A stretch of DNA of 64,000 bases from Vicia villosa (GCF_029867415.1 NW_026705461.1:248001-312000), one strand, 5' to 3'. Counted from the first letter of the stretch, positions 21,826-34,860 are shown. Notes: generated from the sequence alone by a model not told the origin. Made by a program: numbers and translations.

Positions 21826-23375
21826 GGGTTAAATAAGTTTGTAGTCCCTATAAATATGACAACTTTCAATTTTAGTCCTGTAAAATTTTTCTTCAAACAA
21901 TGATCCTCGTAATATTTTCCGTCCCTATTTTTAGTCCTTCCCGTTAAATTTCACTAACGGAGGCTTACGTGGCACGCCACGTGTAACGCCACGTCAATTA
22001 AAGTCAATACTAATTAAAAATAGGTAGATTGCGGGGGTTTTAAACCCCCTTTAAATAACTTAAAAAATCAGAAATTTTCAGGAGCAATTTTAAAACCCCT
22101 TTTTTTATTTAAAATTATTATTCCATAAGTAAAAGCAAGTTTATATTTAAGTTAAATGTTCAAATCGGGAAAATAAAATCAGATAAATTTATTGTATTGT
22201 CTCATAAAACAAATTAAAGTATGTAAAATAAATTACAGTTGTTATACATTATTGTTGCAATATTATAATTAAAAGGAAAGCTTGTCTAGTGGATAAAGAA
22301 GTAGTAATATTTAAGTATAGCATTTGATTAATGATTATAAGTATAGCATGTACTCTGCTAATACTAGTAATATTTAAGAAAGAAGTAGAATCACATGATA
22401 GAAATTAACTTCCTAAGCAAAGAAAACTAATCCTTGCAAACACTGTGATGTTCTCATTTTCAATACAGTTCAAATAAAACCTTGAAAACTAATCCTTGCA
22501 TGACACACACAAAACCAACATCTCTTGCTTTAGACAGAAGTATATGAAATAAATCTTTGATTAATCATACAAAATATTGAAGATGTTAAATATTAGATTG
22601 CAGAGTAACATTTCTAATCAAACCTTTATTAACATAAGATTTACTCCCCTACCCCATCTTTGTCAAAAGCTCAAAGAAAATACAGTATTATGATATTTTT
22701 TCGCTGTCTAGTGTTGTCAAATTACAGTGAATCAGCAATGTCTTTTTTTCTATAGAAAATTTAAGTGAGTTGGATTCCAAACGCTCAGGGTCAAGGTAGA
22801 CAGACATAAAGCTCAAAGAAAACTTACAAAAATACTTATAAATTATCAATAAAGATATCCTCAAGTTAGCACAAAGTTTTGTCAAAAACAAGTTATGGCA
22901 GTGCCTATTGTAGTGTAACAAAAGTACAACAAATAACTAGTTTGTCAATCTCCAATTGACAACACAGCTGCAATCTCAAAGTTGAAAATTGAGAGCAAGA
23001 ATCAGGTTATCATGCACCAGCTTCTGGAGACCTGTCTTGATCCCAACCACTCCCTTCACTGGTATACAAGTAATCATATGGAACAGCTGTTTTTAGGTTT
23101 GTCATCAGAGTGTCTAACTGAAAATTTCTGGTTTTTTAAGTTATTTAGAGGGGGTTTAAAACCCCCGCAATTTATCTATTTTTAATTAAATATTGATTTT
23201 AATTGACGTGGCGTTACACGTGGCATGCCACGTAAGCCTCCGTTAGTGAAATTTAACGGGAGGGACTAAAAATAGGGACGGAAAATATTGCGAGGACCAT
23301 TGTTTGAAGAAAAATTTTGCAGGGACTAAAATTGAAAGTTGCCATATTTATAGGGACTAAAAACTTATTTAACCC
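21826..23375. mobile_element. Non-autonomous MULE with about 260-bp terminal inverted repeats
   Basis: 1550 bp flanked by AATATTTTA at 21817-21825 and 23376-23384. The left arm (21826 to about 22085) begins GGGTTAAATAAGTTT, passes through AACGGAGGCTTACGTGGC and GCGGGGGTTTTAAACCCCC, and is mirrored in reverse complement from about 23118 to 23375. The centre (22090-23110) encodes no transposase. Short reading frames with splice-like borders in the centre (minus-strand frame at 22690-22830; 22980-23090) might be captured gene pieces (Pack-MULE), but I do not recognise them. Confidence 0.9.
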
Positions 23376-23599
23376 AATATTTTAATTATTTCACATTGTT
23401 TAAAAATATAATTAGTTTGATAGAAAACATTATGTATAACTTTACAAAACATAAGAAAAAATTTAAATAATTAGATGAAGGAAGATTAACAAATAATAAA
23501 TATAACAATTATAAATCTTTAGTATTGTATTGAAAGTATAAAATGAATTATAATTTATATATATTTTAATATAAAATGATAGGTTTATGTGGTGGAATT

Positions 23600-24640
23600 A
23601 GAATTAATCCATCAATGATGATAAAAGGTTGTTCTGGTGGACCCGAGCTTACGATATGGCAGGGAGGGTTGAAATACAAGGTTATCACTTTAACACTCAA
23701 TTCAGTAAGAGAATGAAAAGTGGTGTGTGAGTGAGGATGAATTTTAATACATGATAAATGGCTAACAACAGAAAGCGTGGATTGAGACGTAAATCATGGT
23801 TAGTCGTCATAGTAATCTGGCAGTCAACAAAGCTCTAGTGGATCGAATTTCCTGCTTCTAGGTAAGAAAATATTTACCTGTTATGCGTAGTCTACTGTTT
23901 CTGATGTATCATTGGGCCTTTTGTCTTGGGCCTTGTGCACGGTCTATAACAATTTCCCCCAAGTCATTATCTTTGCTTTGTAGCGTGAGGGTTTACAATA
24001 CTTGCTTTAACTCGGTCGATGGGTCTGAGAGAGTGAAAGTCTTTGATGGAACGACATTATCATTGGGAACAAGCGCATTTAATGCCCTTCTTATAATAGG
24101 TAACATTTTGTTGGTAATGAATGATGTGTATCTCTACGCTAGCTGGAGATGATGTTCCCTATTTTCAAGAGTGCTCAAGTACTTTGAATAGTTTTAAATG
24201 AAATCCTAACCATCGGTGGTGCGTGGTGAATCCTACAATCTTTAATGGATGAGACACATATAAGAGGTTCCTGAAGCATAATTTTCCCTCTTTTTCTACC
24301 ATAAGCGACCTGCAAAAGAATTCTTTTCAACCTCTTTTGTCATTCTTTCTTGCGAGCTTCCTTGTTTTAGCTTTTGTTCCAGCTCAACAAGATCTTCACT
24401 CGTTGGCACTTGGAATTCATGATCGATTGATCCATCTTCTTAAGATAAATTCAATGTCTTCTTCTTCTTATATGGTTTCTTGGGTAGTGAGCTTTGATAC
24501 CTATGTTTCTCTTTTGAGAGATTTCTTCTGTTGTTGACACTTTCTGGCATGAGTCTTTATTTAAACTTGTTCACTTATTCTATCTTGTGTTGTTTCAGTT
24601 TCTTCTTCGTAGGGCTTCTTGTTATGGAGATGTCATCAAT
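23600..24640 (+). mobile_element. Retrotransposon leader/LTR-like debris
   Basis: No coding block is clear. The text (TTGGGCCTTGTGCACGG, AACAATTTCCCCCAAGTC, then CCTCTTTTGTCATTCTTTC) has the look of an LTR and leader preceding the gag-like remnant that follows at 24640. No LTR partner was found in the window, so the boundaries are guesses. Confidence 0.3.
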
Positions 24641-25490
24641 TATAACTAGGAAGAGGAAGAAATATATCTTAGTCAACTGGGTAGACTGGGAAACATTAGA
24701 GATTGTCTTCTCTTTCACCTGCGATGGTGGTTTAGATATGCTTCAATCGACGTAGGGTTTTTGTCCGACTAGGAAATGTTTCAATCATATGGAGATAAGA
24801 GGATATGCAGCGAATATGATTAGTGTATCATTCCCTTTCATGAGTGTTTATAATCTCTCATTGGCTTTTATCTTCCATTTAATGACTTTGAGATCAATAT
24901 TATGAACCACTTGATGATCACCCTCTTCACAACTACATCTAGTGAGTTGGGCGTTTGTCAAGGTTTTTCAAAATTAGTATGAATATAAATGGGATAAACC
25001 GACCATGACTCTGTTCTTCCATCTCTTTAAGACTAAAAGAAATACGACGAATGATGTGTGTGGTTTGGGTCTAATTTCATCGAAGAAAACTCCAAATTTT
25101 TTGAAATTTATTTTGATATAATGAAGCATTTAAAGGATCACTTCTTTTTGGTTACCCCCTTAACAAAGAGTCTCATATGAAGACATGTACACTAGAACCT
25201 ACACTTCACCTCTACGTAAGGATTTATTCTGCAAGTTCTCAAGTCAGAGTCATTTCTCAACGAGGATCAGATCTTACATTTACAAGGAAGAAGACATATC
25301 CCAAGAAGAGTTATACTTGAAGAGGAAACTAGTGACCTTCAACAAGGAGTTTGGGTATGTCAGCGGTATCGTTCCACCTGATGCGACGTCAAGGAAATGG
25401 TTGAAAAGATTCATTGAGACTCTTGGTTGTTGGATGCTAGAATCGAGAAGCAAAAGAAGGCCACCTTTGGTATGTGACATGGAAATATGA
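24640..25490 (+). pseudogene. Degenerate gypsy-type transposon gag-like protein
   Basis: Reading across several frames recovers blocks such as FEINIMNHLMIT, KPTMTLFFHLFKTKR and a later YIYKEEDISQEELYLKRKL. This order resembles the plant 'putative gypsy-type transposon' family (PF04195-like) upstream of Tat-type elements. Many frameshifts and stops break it. The longest intact piece is 101 codons at 25185-25490. Assigned from pattern memory only, so the family is tentative; the broken state is certain. Confidence 0.5.
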
Positions 25491-25899
25491 ATTTTTTTTT
25501 AATGTTTGCTTGAATAATTCCTTTTCTGACTTATTATTGATTGGTTATACATATGCGATGAAAAGCGAAGAAGAAATGAGGTATATGAAAAGAGTTCTCC
25601 GATGTTGCCTCTCTTATAACTAGTATTCCAAATACTTATCTAATAGAAGAACTTCTAGTTTCGGTACACCGTCAGACTGCACTTTCAGATTACTTCTCCC
25701 TCAGTATAAGTGGAAGTCCGAATTTCACCTTATTGGACCATGATAGATGATGTTTTACCCCCTCCGCACCTAGAGGGTGAGGGAGGTGTTGCTTCCAGCC
25801 CTAATCTTGAAGAACTTTCGGTTGAAATGCCTTTTATCAAACCTCCCCAAATTAGATTTGTTGAGGAGCATGTCTTAAGTGTTTCTAGCTTAATTTTAT

Positions 25900-27165
25900 T
25901 ATTTAAAAAGAATTTAATATGTTTTTTGAAAATTTTTTAATACTTATTTTTTAGCTAAGGTTTTATGTCAACAATTTGTTTGTTTTTAATTTATAAAGTT
26001 ATAAATAACATAAGTTGAAGAAATATCTCAATGCGATTATAATAAATATTTTATTATAATTGCATTAAGATATTAGACTATTACATTTTAATATTTATTT
26101 GAAAAATTTTAATACTTATTTTTTTAGCCAAAGTTTTACATGAATAATTTGTTTGTTTTTAATTTGTAAAGTTATAAATAACGTAAGTTGAAGAAATATC
26201 TCACTGCAATTATAATAAATTTTTGAGTTTATAATGTCAAAATGTTACATATTAAATTATTAAATTTTAATTCTTTAAAATTAAATATTTATTTATAAAT
26301 ATTATATACAAATAGAATAGAAAAAAAGTGCAAAACTTTTAACACTTTTCTTCTAGCTAAGGTTTTTAAGAACAATTTGTTTATTTTATATTTTTATTTT
26401 TAGTTAACTTTATTTGTTTTTTTTTTTTTGAAAAAAGTTGTAATACTGCGAAGAAAGGAAAAAATAATGATTTTTATTATTATAATTTTTTAATTTTTTT
26501 TTATTATCATAATGATTTATTAACATTTTTAATAGAATAACTTTCAATAAATATTGTAACTGATAAATTTGATATTTAAATGTTTTTATTAATACAATTA
26601 ATGAGTTAATGGTTATAGTTTTTCTTAAAGAAAATGAGTGTCAAAGTTAAACTAAAAAATTATATAAAATATTTATATTTAAATTAATTCATGAAATATC
26701 TCAAGTAATTATAATTAATATGGGAAAAATAATAATTTATAGATTTTTGTTTTTATTTTATTTTGATTGTCATAAATATTGTAACTAATAATTTTCATAT
26801 TTAATTTTTTTATTAAAATACAATTAATGAGTTTATAGCTATAGCTTATTTTAGAAAATGAGTGCTCATAGTTAAACTGAAAAATAATATAAAATATTTA
26901 ATTTTAAATAAATTAAAGAAATATATCAATTAATTATAATCAATATTTAATTAATTATAAATAAAAAATCACCTTTTATTTTGAGAATAAAAACATCACT
27001 TTTTAGTAAATAGTCACTACTTATAGAATAAATTTTTGTTCCGTATAAAAATTTAAGATTATGAAATTTCTTAATATCTTTTTCTTTTTTAACTAAGGGT
27101 TTTATATGAAACATTAGTTTGTTTCTAATTTATTGAATTATAAATAATGTAAATTGAAGAAATAT
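25900..27165. repeat. AT-rich degenerate repeat region
   Basis: A unit of about 120 bp (TTTTTAGCTAAGGTTTTA...ATTTGTTTGTTTTTAATTT...GTTATAAATAACATAAGTTGAAGAAATATCTCA) appears near 25937 and 26118, a partial copy near 26345, and again near 27095. The last copy breaks off at GAAGAAATATCACC where the LINE fragment begins. Extremely A/T rich, no genes. Confidence 0.6.
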
Positions 27166-28740
27166 CACCACCCCAAAGAGAAGGTGGTCTAAGGTTTCTT
27201 CTTATTGGCAGAAACAACATTTAACGTTTATCACCACCCCAAATTTCTTTAGCCTAGTCTTTGTAGCTAGTCTTTTATGACAAGCAAGCCATAGACAAAA
27301 CACAGGTCGAGGTCTGGCTATGTTACCCTCAAGAATACTATGCAAATCCACATTAGTATCCTGACTCATCAGTCCTTTGTAGAATTCCCCCATTCTGAAC
27401 TTGTGCCATCTATGCTCTTGTCCCAACAGCCCTGCACCTCAGGGATAACATGTCTAGCATTTAGGATTCCTTTGCTTATCCATGAAGAATTATTGTTTGC
27501 AACCATACTCATGAGGTCCTTGCCTTTTAAGAAATACAGATTCATCCATTTCACACAGAGGCAGTCATTTTTCTTTCTCAGATCCCACAATAGTTTCATC
27601 ATGGTTATTGTGTTCCAACTGTCCAGGTCCAGAATATTCAGTCCACCCTTGACTCGGGGTTTACACATAGTCTTCCAAACAACAGGACTTTTCCTACTAG
27701 GAGAAGTGCCCCCAGTCCATATAAATTTTCTACAAGCAGTCTGGATTTTCTGAAGCACACTTTTTGGTATGGGAAAACATTGCAGCCAATAGTTAGCTAT
27801 TGCAAAACCCACAGCTTTCACCAGTTGCACCCTACCTGCATGACTCAGAAGTCTTGAGCTCTAGTGCTGCAACCCGTTCAGAAATTTATCAATGAGGGGA
27901 AGGTAATGAGCCACTGTCAGCTTCTTACAGGTTAAGGGCACTCCAAGATACCTAAAGGGTAGCTTCCCTTCCCTAAAACCAGACACATTGAGGATCTGTT
28001 GCTTAGTAATCTCATCAATAGCTCCCATATAGACTTGGCATTTCAAGGGGTTTAAAACAAGACCTGTGGAATTAGAGAACACCTGCAGAGTTTGATACAT
28101 CAGTTTAATAGATATTATATCTCCTCTAGCAAAAAGAAGGATATCATCAGCAAAGGTTAGATGGTTGAGTTCTAACTTCTCACATTTAGAATGATGGTTA
28201 TAGTTTGGGTTCAATTGCGTCTGGTGAACCAGCCTGCTCATGTAATCCATAACAATAACAAAAAGATAGGGTGATATGGGATCACCCTGTCGTATGTCCC
28301 TTTCAGCTTTCATCAACTTGGAGTGATCACCATTAATATTGTATCTGTAAGTGGCAGTGGTAACACCATTCATAATCTACTTCACAAATTGGGTGAGGAT
28401 TCTTATCTCATGGAGAATGGTATCTAAAGCTTTCCAATTAAGCATATCTTATGCTTTCTGCAAATCCAGCTGAATCATGCATCTAGGAGTACCATGTTTC
28501 CTAGTGTAGCCTCTAATGAGTTCATAAGCTAATAGGATGTGTTTGTGTATTTGCTACCATGAAATGAAAGCAGTATGATTGTGCCCAATGATGGACCCTA
28601 TGACCCTGACAAGTCTAGAAGTTAACACCTTGGAGTAGAGCTTATAAATTATTGAGCAGCAGGCTATAGGTCTATATTCTTTGAGGTATTTAGCTTCAGA
28701 GTTCTACTCCAAGGCTGTTATATCTAATATATTGTTCATA
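27166..28740 (-). pseudogene. LINE (L1-type) reverse transcriptase remnant
   Basis: Minus strand, broken into frames 27861-28373, 27369-27830 and 27202-27426. The first has the RT blocks RQGDPISPYLF and FADDILLFARGD (the catalytic F-A-D-D) and RYLGVPLT. The second carries the RT thumb/linker region (LVKAVGFAIANYWLQCFPIP). The third is the zf-RVT domain ending at CCFCQ followed by a stop. Upstream to 28740 the YRPIACCSIIYKLYSKVL block is readable but with stops. The endonuclease domain is missing, consistent with 5' truncation. Not functional. Confidence 0.88.
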
Positions 28741-29836
28741 AGTAAAATGTATTTTTTTAAATAATGAATTATTTTGTTTAGATATTAAATTGAAGATTTT
28801 TAATTTAGGAGATTTTTGTGAGGATGACACATTAATATGATATTAGGGTTTTGTCTAAGGTTGTCATCATAACAACCTTAGATTTATATTAAGTAAATAT
28901 TTTAGTAGTTAATAAAAAGTTTTAAATATTTTAGAAATCTATTGATATTTTAGTAGTTAGATATTTAAATATGTTATAAATAACTTATTATACCTTAAAA
29001 CAAACTATTTTGATGGATGGATGAAGTAACTCAACTCATATTTATTAGTTGTGTCAAATGTATGAAGTTGCTGGTCTAGAATTCAATACATATCGGGATG
29101 GGATATCAAATAGTTTTAAGATTATATGATTTTTTTATATTTAATTTAATCAATAGTAATTATCAATTTAACATTGTGATTGATTTAATTCACCTTAGAC
29201 ACTAAGAGATTAAAATATGTAAGTATGATAAGTGAGAGTGACACCATATTGAATCAAGAGTAACAACATAATTGAGAGACATATCATATACATCAAAAAC
29301 TCTAAGGTATTAGGTTTATTAGTTGCTTTACTTATAAAGTGTTTAATCTCCACTTTTTTAAGCAATGTGAAACATCTAACTTCCATTTGTATTGCAACAA
29401 TCTTTCATTAAATGTGATTCTATCCATTTATATACTCTCTAGTGGAAGTTCTTTCATTCATATACTTTTGTATCATCGTTGACATTTTGATCACATCAAA
29501 GAGATACTTCAACAAGACACACTGTCTGACCACTACATTATCAGATGAACTTACGATACAAGCAGTCAACCTCTTGAGCAATCGATTCTGATGCGGCTTG
29601 TTAGAAAAAAAAATTAAATATCTATGCATGCAAAAAAAATCCCACAAAAAAAGAATTTTATTCTAACAAAACTACAATTCACAAAAATATTGCAATTTTA
29701 ATAAAGAGAAAATTGCAAATCATCCCGACTATAATTTTTATATTGAAATTGCAAGTTCTCTTATGAATGACAACAACTCAAACTCCATTACACCCACAAG
29801 GCAAGAGTTGTTAGGGGTGAAGAAATCTAAAACTAA
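28741..29836. other. AT-rich intergenic, nothing recognised
   Basis: No gene, LTR pair or transposon terminus was identified. The 75-codon minus-strand frame at 29420-29647 has no motif. Confidence 0.5.
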
Positions 29837-29844
29837 CTCTGTAT

Positions 29845-30232
29845 TAGGGGTGATAAAAGAGGCCTGACTCGTTGGACATGACTGTTTACGCGCATTTTTT
29901 CAGAGTCTAAAGTTCTAGGCCCGCATCCTCTAATAAGTTTGTCAGTCCTATTTTTTTTTGTGGAGCGGACCAAAGTTCTAAGTTGGCACCATCTAAAATA
30001 TCCTTCCTGTCCTATTTTTTTTCGGGTTTTTGCTGACGCGGATATTAATATTAACATTGCATTTTTAACTTAAAAAGATGCAATATCCACAGACCCGCCC
30101 TCCCTTCATTATTTTACAAACGTGTTAAAATTCCGTGCATGTACCCTCAACTATTTTCGCCCAACTCCGTTCTTATACGAGAGTTTGTAGAACGAGACTA
30201 AACTGAACAGACATACCCGTTTACCATCCATT
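29845..30232. mobile_element. Diverged hAT MITE, second copy
   Basis: Begins TAGGGGTGATAAAAG and ends CCCGTTTACCATCCATT, matching the ends of the copy at 12993-13330. The imperfect 8-bp repeat CTCTGTAT (29837-29844) / CTCTCTAT (30233-30240) fits a decayed hAT target duplication. The interior still shows words shared with the GC-rich copy (TTCTAGGCCCGCA, GACCCGCC) but many C/G positions have become T/A. Confidence 0.75.
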
Positions 30233-30240
30233 CTCTCTAT

Positions 30241-31479
30241 ATTTATGCTAACCCTCTCCTTATTTTTTTCTTCTCTTTATGTTATGTGAAACTTATAAAA
30301 AGATTCACTTTCAACTAACATTACATGCTATAATATGAGTTTGGTTTTGTAAAAAAAAAAAAGAATGATAACATTTTTTTAGTTAAACAATGTTTGCTGA
30401 TTAAGAAACAAGAAAAGAGATCAAAGAATAGGTCAAAACGAGATAATATTTCAAACGTTAAATTTCAACGCTAGATTGTATACGTTTGGGAAGTGAGAAA
30501 TGGAAGTAGAAAATTCCATTTGTCAAAAAAGAAAGTAGAAAATTACAAGTAAAGTCACATATTAGGTTCTACCTACCGTATTCATTGTGATCAAAATGAG
30601 AAACAAAAAAAATCATATTATTAATACTAATACCTTAATCAACTTATGGATAAAAAAAGTAATTATGTACTATAATCAACGTCCCAAATAAAGATAAATA
30701 TGTTGTAATATATTTTTCTAAAAGAGTTCTTGAGTTAATTATTCCTCTGTCACGTTAATTTACATGAGCTTTAACAACAATCAATTTAAACAGGCATAGC
30801 GTAATGAACAATGTGCCTTACTTATTTGAGTTATCATTAATCATGAGTTTATTTTTGCCTACGCAATTTAAACTCGTCATCATAGTTGATATACCTTTTG
30901 CTTGTTACCAAACTCTTTAAATTTTGACTTTATTTGATATGAAAAGTTGAGTGAGACAATGAAGATTTTGAAAGTGTTACCGTGGTGGAATATATTGACT
31001 TATTTGCACTTATGGGTCCATCCTTTACTTAAATTCAAGATGCATCTTGAAAAATCATGAACCTTAAATTTATGTCGTGCTATGCTTCCTTTGGGGAATT
31101 GGAGAATAATGTGAAGAACAGCTAGACAAATATAAAATGGAAGACAATAGGAGAACCACTATTCAATTTTTCCAAATGATGTGTCTAAAATCTCATAGCA
31201 AGTTTTTTGACCTAATAAATTTGTAGGGTTACTAATCCTAACTAATGGGTTGAGAGCTGGATTGATATGAATATGGTTTGTAATGACGAGGAGCAAGCTA
31301 AAGAATACTATTTTGAAGTGCAAATCAATTAGAGAAGTAGAGGCGTGGAAGGTATTGGAATGAGATTCATATTTTTTCCTTTAATTTCGCAATTTTTATA
31401 TAGATGTTTCTAAATGATTGAAATTATGATTGTAGTTATAATTTGACAATTCTCGTAATTGTCTTCTACAAATCATAGA
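30241..31479. other. AT-rich intergenic, nothing recognised
   Basis: No coding region, RNA gene or transposon end was found on either strand. Confidence 0.5.
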
Positions 31480-31653
31480 TAACGAGTAGAGATGAAAATA
31501 GATCAGGTCAAGTTAGACTTTAGAAGATTTGAATTTAATCAATGATAAATTTAAAAGACTTGAACACGACCTATGATCTATTATAAATTTTCGTTTTTGG
31601 TCTGACTTGTCCTTTTAAAAAGTCTGGTCTGGTCTAAAAGTTTATTTAAAAGT

Positions 31654-34600
31654 CATGATTACTAAAAACATACTATGGATTGGTACCACATCCTATTGAA
31701 AAATAAAAATATCCCTAGATTCTGGAGTAACATCTTTGGATGCACCCAAAACACAACCAAAACATAAACGTTTCAGATTCAACCCCTTAGGATACGTTAA
31801 AAAAACATAAATGCATCTTCCGGAGACGTTTAATCCAAAGGGTGCCAAAATCCTTTCTCCTTTCTCACTTCTCATAATACTTTCAAACTCTCTAACTCCC
31901 ATCTCTCAAAATATCTCAATTCACATTCACCTCAACTCACATTCACCTCAAAATCATTCAAGACACTTCCAAATCTTCTTCCATCAACATCAAACTCCAA
32001 TACATTTGGTAAGTTTTTTTTTTTTCTAAATTTTTTTCATTTTCCATCAACATATGTAGAAAATGAGCATTAGGTTATGTAATAGATAGTTTAGATATGA
32101 CATTTACATTAACAATGTGTTTGATAGGTTGTTCTATTGAAAAATGCATTATTTTGACTGCTGGGTCGAACTGCATGTCCACCATTGACTAGCTCTGAGT
32201 TTCAAAACCTTAAAGAGATGCATCTTAGTAAAGTTGCAACGTATTTCCCTAAAACCAGAGATGCATATTTGGAATTTGTCTATCTTTATTTTTTTCGCTT
32301 GATCTTATATGTTTCATATGTCTAGTGGTTGTGTGTTTTTCTTTTAGGCATTATGGATGATAGACAAGATAGATTGAGTTACAACAGAGTTGCGTAGCTT
32401 GAATAAATTTGGAAGGGAAAATCACAAGCCTCCTAGGCACATATTATTTCTAGCCCGGTCGTTGCGGAGGCATCAACTTCTAGAGGGTCGACATCTAGGG
32501 CTAGTGCTTCTTTGGCTACGTCATTATGCAGGAAACAAGTGTCACTTACTTATGCACAAGAAGCACTCGAGGCCCGCATGAGGCACCCAAGGCCCCACAG
32601 TGGGGGGGGGAGGAGGTCTGACCGACTTATCACTGATGCCTCTATACCTGGACCATACTATCAGACATGTCTGGCATGGAGAGGTAAGCCAGGAAAATAG
32701 AATGAAAAAGATCTCTTCTTCCTCTTAATTTGAAAAGATATGTCTGACAAAGTTTTTTTTTGCAGGACCATGATGCTTTAAAATTCATCAACCATGATTG
32801 AAATATTACGAGTCCACATGTGCATAATCAGTAGTGGTTTATGGACGTGTTGCAGCAATCTGGGATGAGAGATTTGATCAGCACCGATTATGTTATGGTT
32901 AACCATGGTATGCTGTTTGCGTTTGTAGAAAGATGACACTCATAGACGTCATCATTTCATCTCCTAGATGGTGAGATGTCTATCACGCTGGAAGATATCT
33001 CTTGCCTACTCCATCTTTCGATTAGGGAGAAATTCTTCGAATACAGTAGGATCAACAAAGATGAGGCACTGATGATGCTGGTAGAATATCTAGGCGATGA
33101 GCCGGAGAAAGCCATGATGGTCCCGAGGGGCTCATGATAGGTTTTGATACATGTAGAAAGCCATGTTAGTATGATACTAGTGATGTTGGGAAGGTTATGC
33201 ACTATAGAGTATGCACTATTGGAGCATAATTGTTGTATTTGATTAACACAACCATCTTCGTGGACAAGAGTGCCACATATATTGATGTGGTATACCTGCG
33301 ATACATCAATGACTTGAAACGGGTCTATGAGTACAATTGGGGGGGTACTTATTTGGTATACCTATACTCCAAGTTAGGCGAATGTTGTATGTGGAAGACG
33401 AAACAAGTTACAGGCACCATCACACTTTTGGCAGTAATATTTTTGTATCATTTAGTGTCATTTTCATAATACTTAAAAATATACGACCATTTTGCATCTT
33501 TTACTAATTATTCAAACTTACCATTTTCAAGATTGGATTCTCCAATACTTTCCACAGATATATAGATGGTTATATGTGCCGACCTACATTGAGAATATGC
33601 CACGTGCTATGGCATATCCTCACTCCGAGGGAACTAGGCGATGCATCCATATAGAGTGTATCTTGACTTCATGGTAGCAGAGGATATACAATTCAACGTG
33701 TATGTGATTCACCGTGAGCGACATTGCCTTCTACTCTTGCTGGTTGGATCGCGGTTTATGTTTGACATATCCGTAATTACCTAAGTGTTTCATGAGGCAG
33801 TTCGACTGCATGCAATTTATTCTCAGAGACCCTTCACAGTCCACTCCTACGACTATGAGACGCTGAGATATGGATACGATGTTTCATGATAATATTTTTC
33901 TTATGGTACCGTATGAGGCACGTAGTACCCCAACTTCTAGTGAGTGGAGTATTGTACATGGCTACATCTGGTGATATTTCAGGATGTCACGTCCTTTTAT
34001 GGTACTATATTCCCTGGGAAATTCACTTAGGCCAACTCATCAGGAGATACTAGAGGAGGAGCAAACTATAGCTGATCATGTTGTTGATATGATGTTTAAA
34101 TGTCGCTGTATTATGGAGATCGCACCGGCAGGTATAGACAGTTAACTATTTTTGAATGGCTGTGTAGTGAGGAAAGTTATAGATGCCATGATGGGGGAGG
34201 CATGGGAGGCATGGCAGAGGCATTGCAGCATATGAGACAGCGTAGGAACAGGGGGAGCGGTCTTTCATATGCAATAGTTTATACTTTTTGTATTAGGAGC
34301 ATTATTTTCTGTTACATTTTATCGTGTACTCTGGATTTTGACTTTATTGTATACTCTGGATGTATTAACTTATGTGTCATTTTCATATTATTCCGAAAGT
34401 GAGGTTTAAATTATACAAAAAAGTCATATATCGTCAAATTCATCAGAGCATCTCAAAATAAAATGCAAAAATTGCTATCTGGTGTGGTTATTAAGATGCA
34501 TCTCCATAATTTGTCTGGTGTGATCATGAAGATGCATATCCAAACCAATTTTTGTCAACATAAGGCATTTTACTAGGGAATACATGTGGAGATGCATCTC

Positions 34601-34756
34601 CGTAGCAAATTTTGAACAACATTGGGGTGCTACTCAATTTGACTGCATATGAGAAATACATATGGTGCGTCAGAAGATGCATCTCCGGAATCTGAGGGGT
34701 ATTTTTAGCTTTTAGAGGGTGTTTTTCCAACACATAGGGTGAGGTTAGCAATTCCC
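31654..34756 (+). mobile_element. MULE-like transposon carrying a PMD (MAIN-like) gene
   Basis: 3103 bp between two copies of TTTAAAAGT (31645-31653 and 34757-34765), a 9-bp target duplication as in Mutator elements. The ends are diverged inverted repeats: the left reads ...AAAAATATCCCTAGATTCTGGAG and the reverse complement of the right reads ...AAAAATACCCCTCAGATTCCGGAG (each about 25 bp, about 55 bp in from the tip). TGCATCTCC-type near-palindromes lie inside both ends (31811, 32219, 32262; 34497, 34533, 34593, 34680). The coding part is a decayed PMD gene. Confidence 0.75.
32352..34260 (+). pseudogene. Plant mobile domain (MAIN-like) gene, decayed
   Basis: Exon 1 starts at the ATG at 32352 (MDDRQDRLSYNRVA then a stop) and ends CLAWRGE at a GAG|GTAAGC donor near 32683, the same place as in the copy at 16668. 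After a TTTTTTTTGCAG acceptor (about 32765) comes exon 2, with GEMSITLEDISCLLHLSI near 32970 and later KSATYIDVVYLRYINDL and YLVYLYSKLGECCMWKTKQ (33265-33415). After a further intron comes WILQYFPQIYRWLYVPTYIE (about 33530). These blocks are in the conserved order of the PMD. Multiple stops and frameshifts make it non-functional. PMD proteins of this type are mostly transposon-encoded, and the biochemical role is not established. Confidence 0.8.
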
Positions 34757-34860
34757 TTTAAAAGTTTGTTTCACGTTAAGCCTTTCAAATAGTCTATTTC
34801 ACCTATGAAGCCTTATAGGCAAGCCTATATATATATGGGCCGATCTATTTAGCCTATTTT

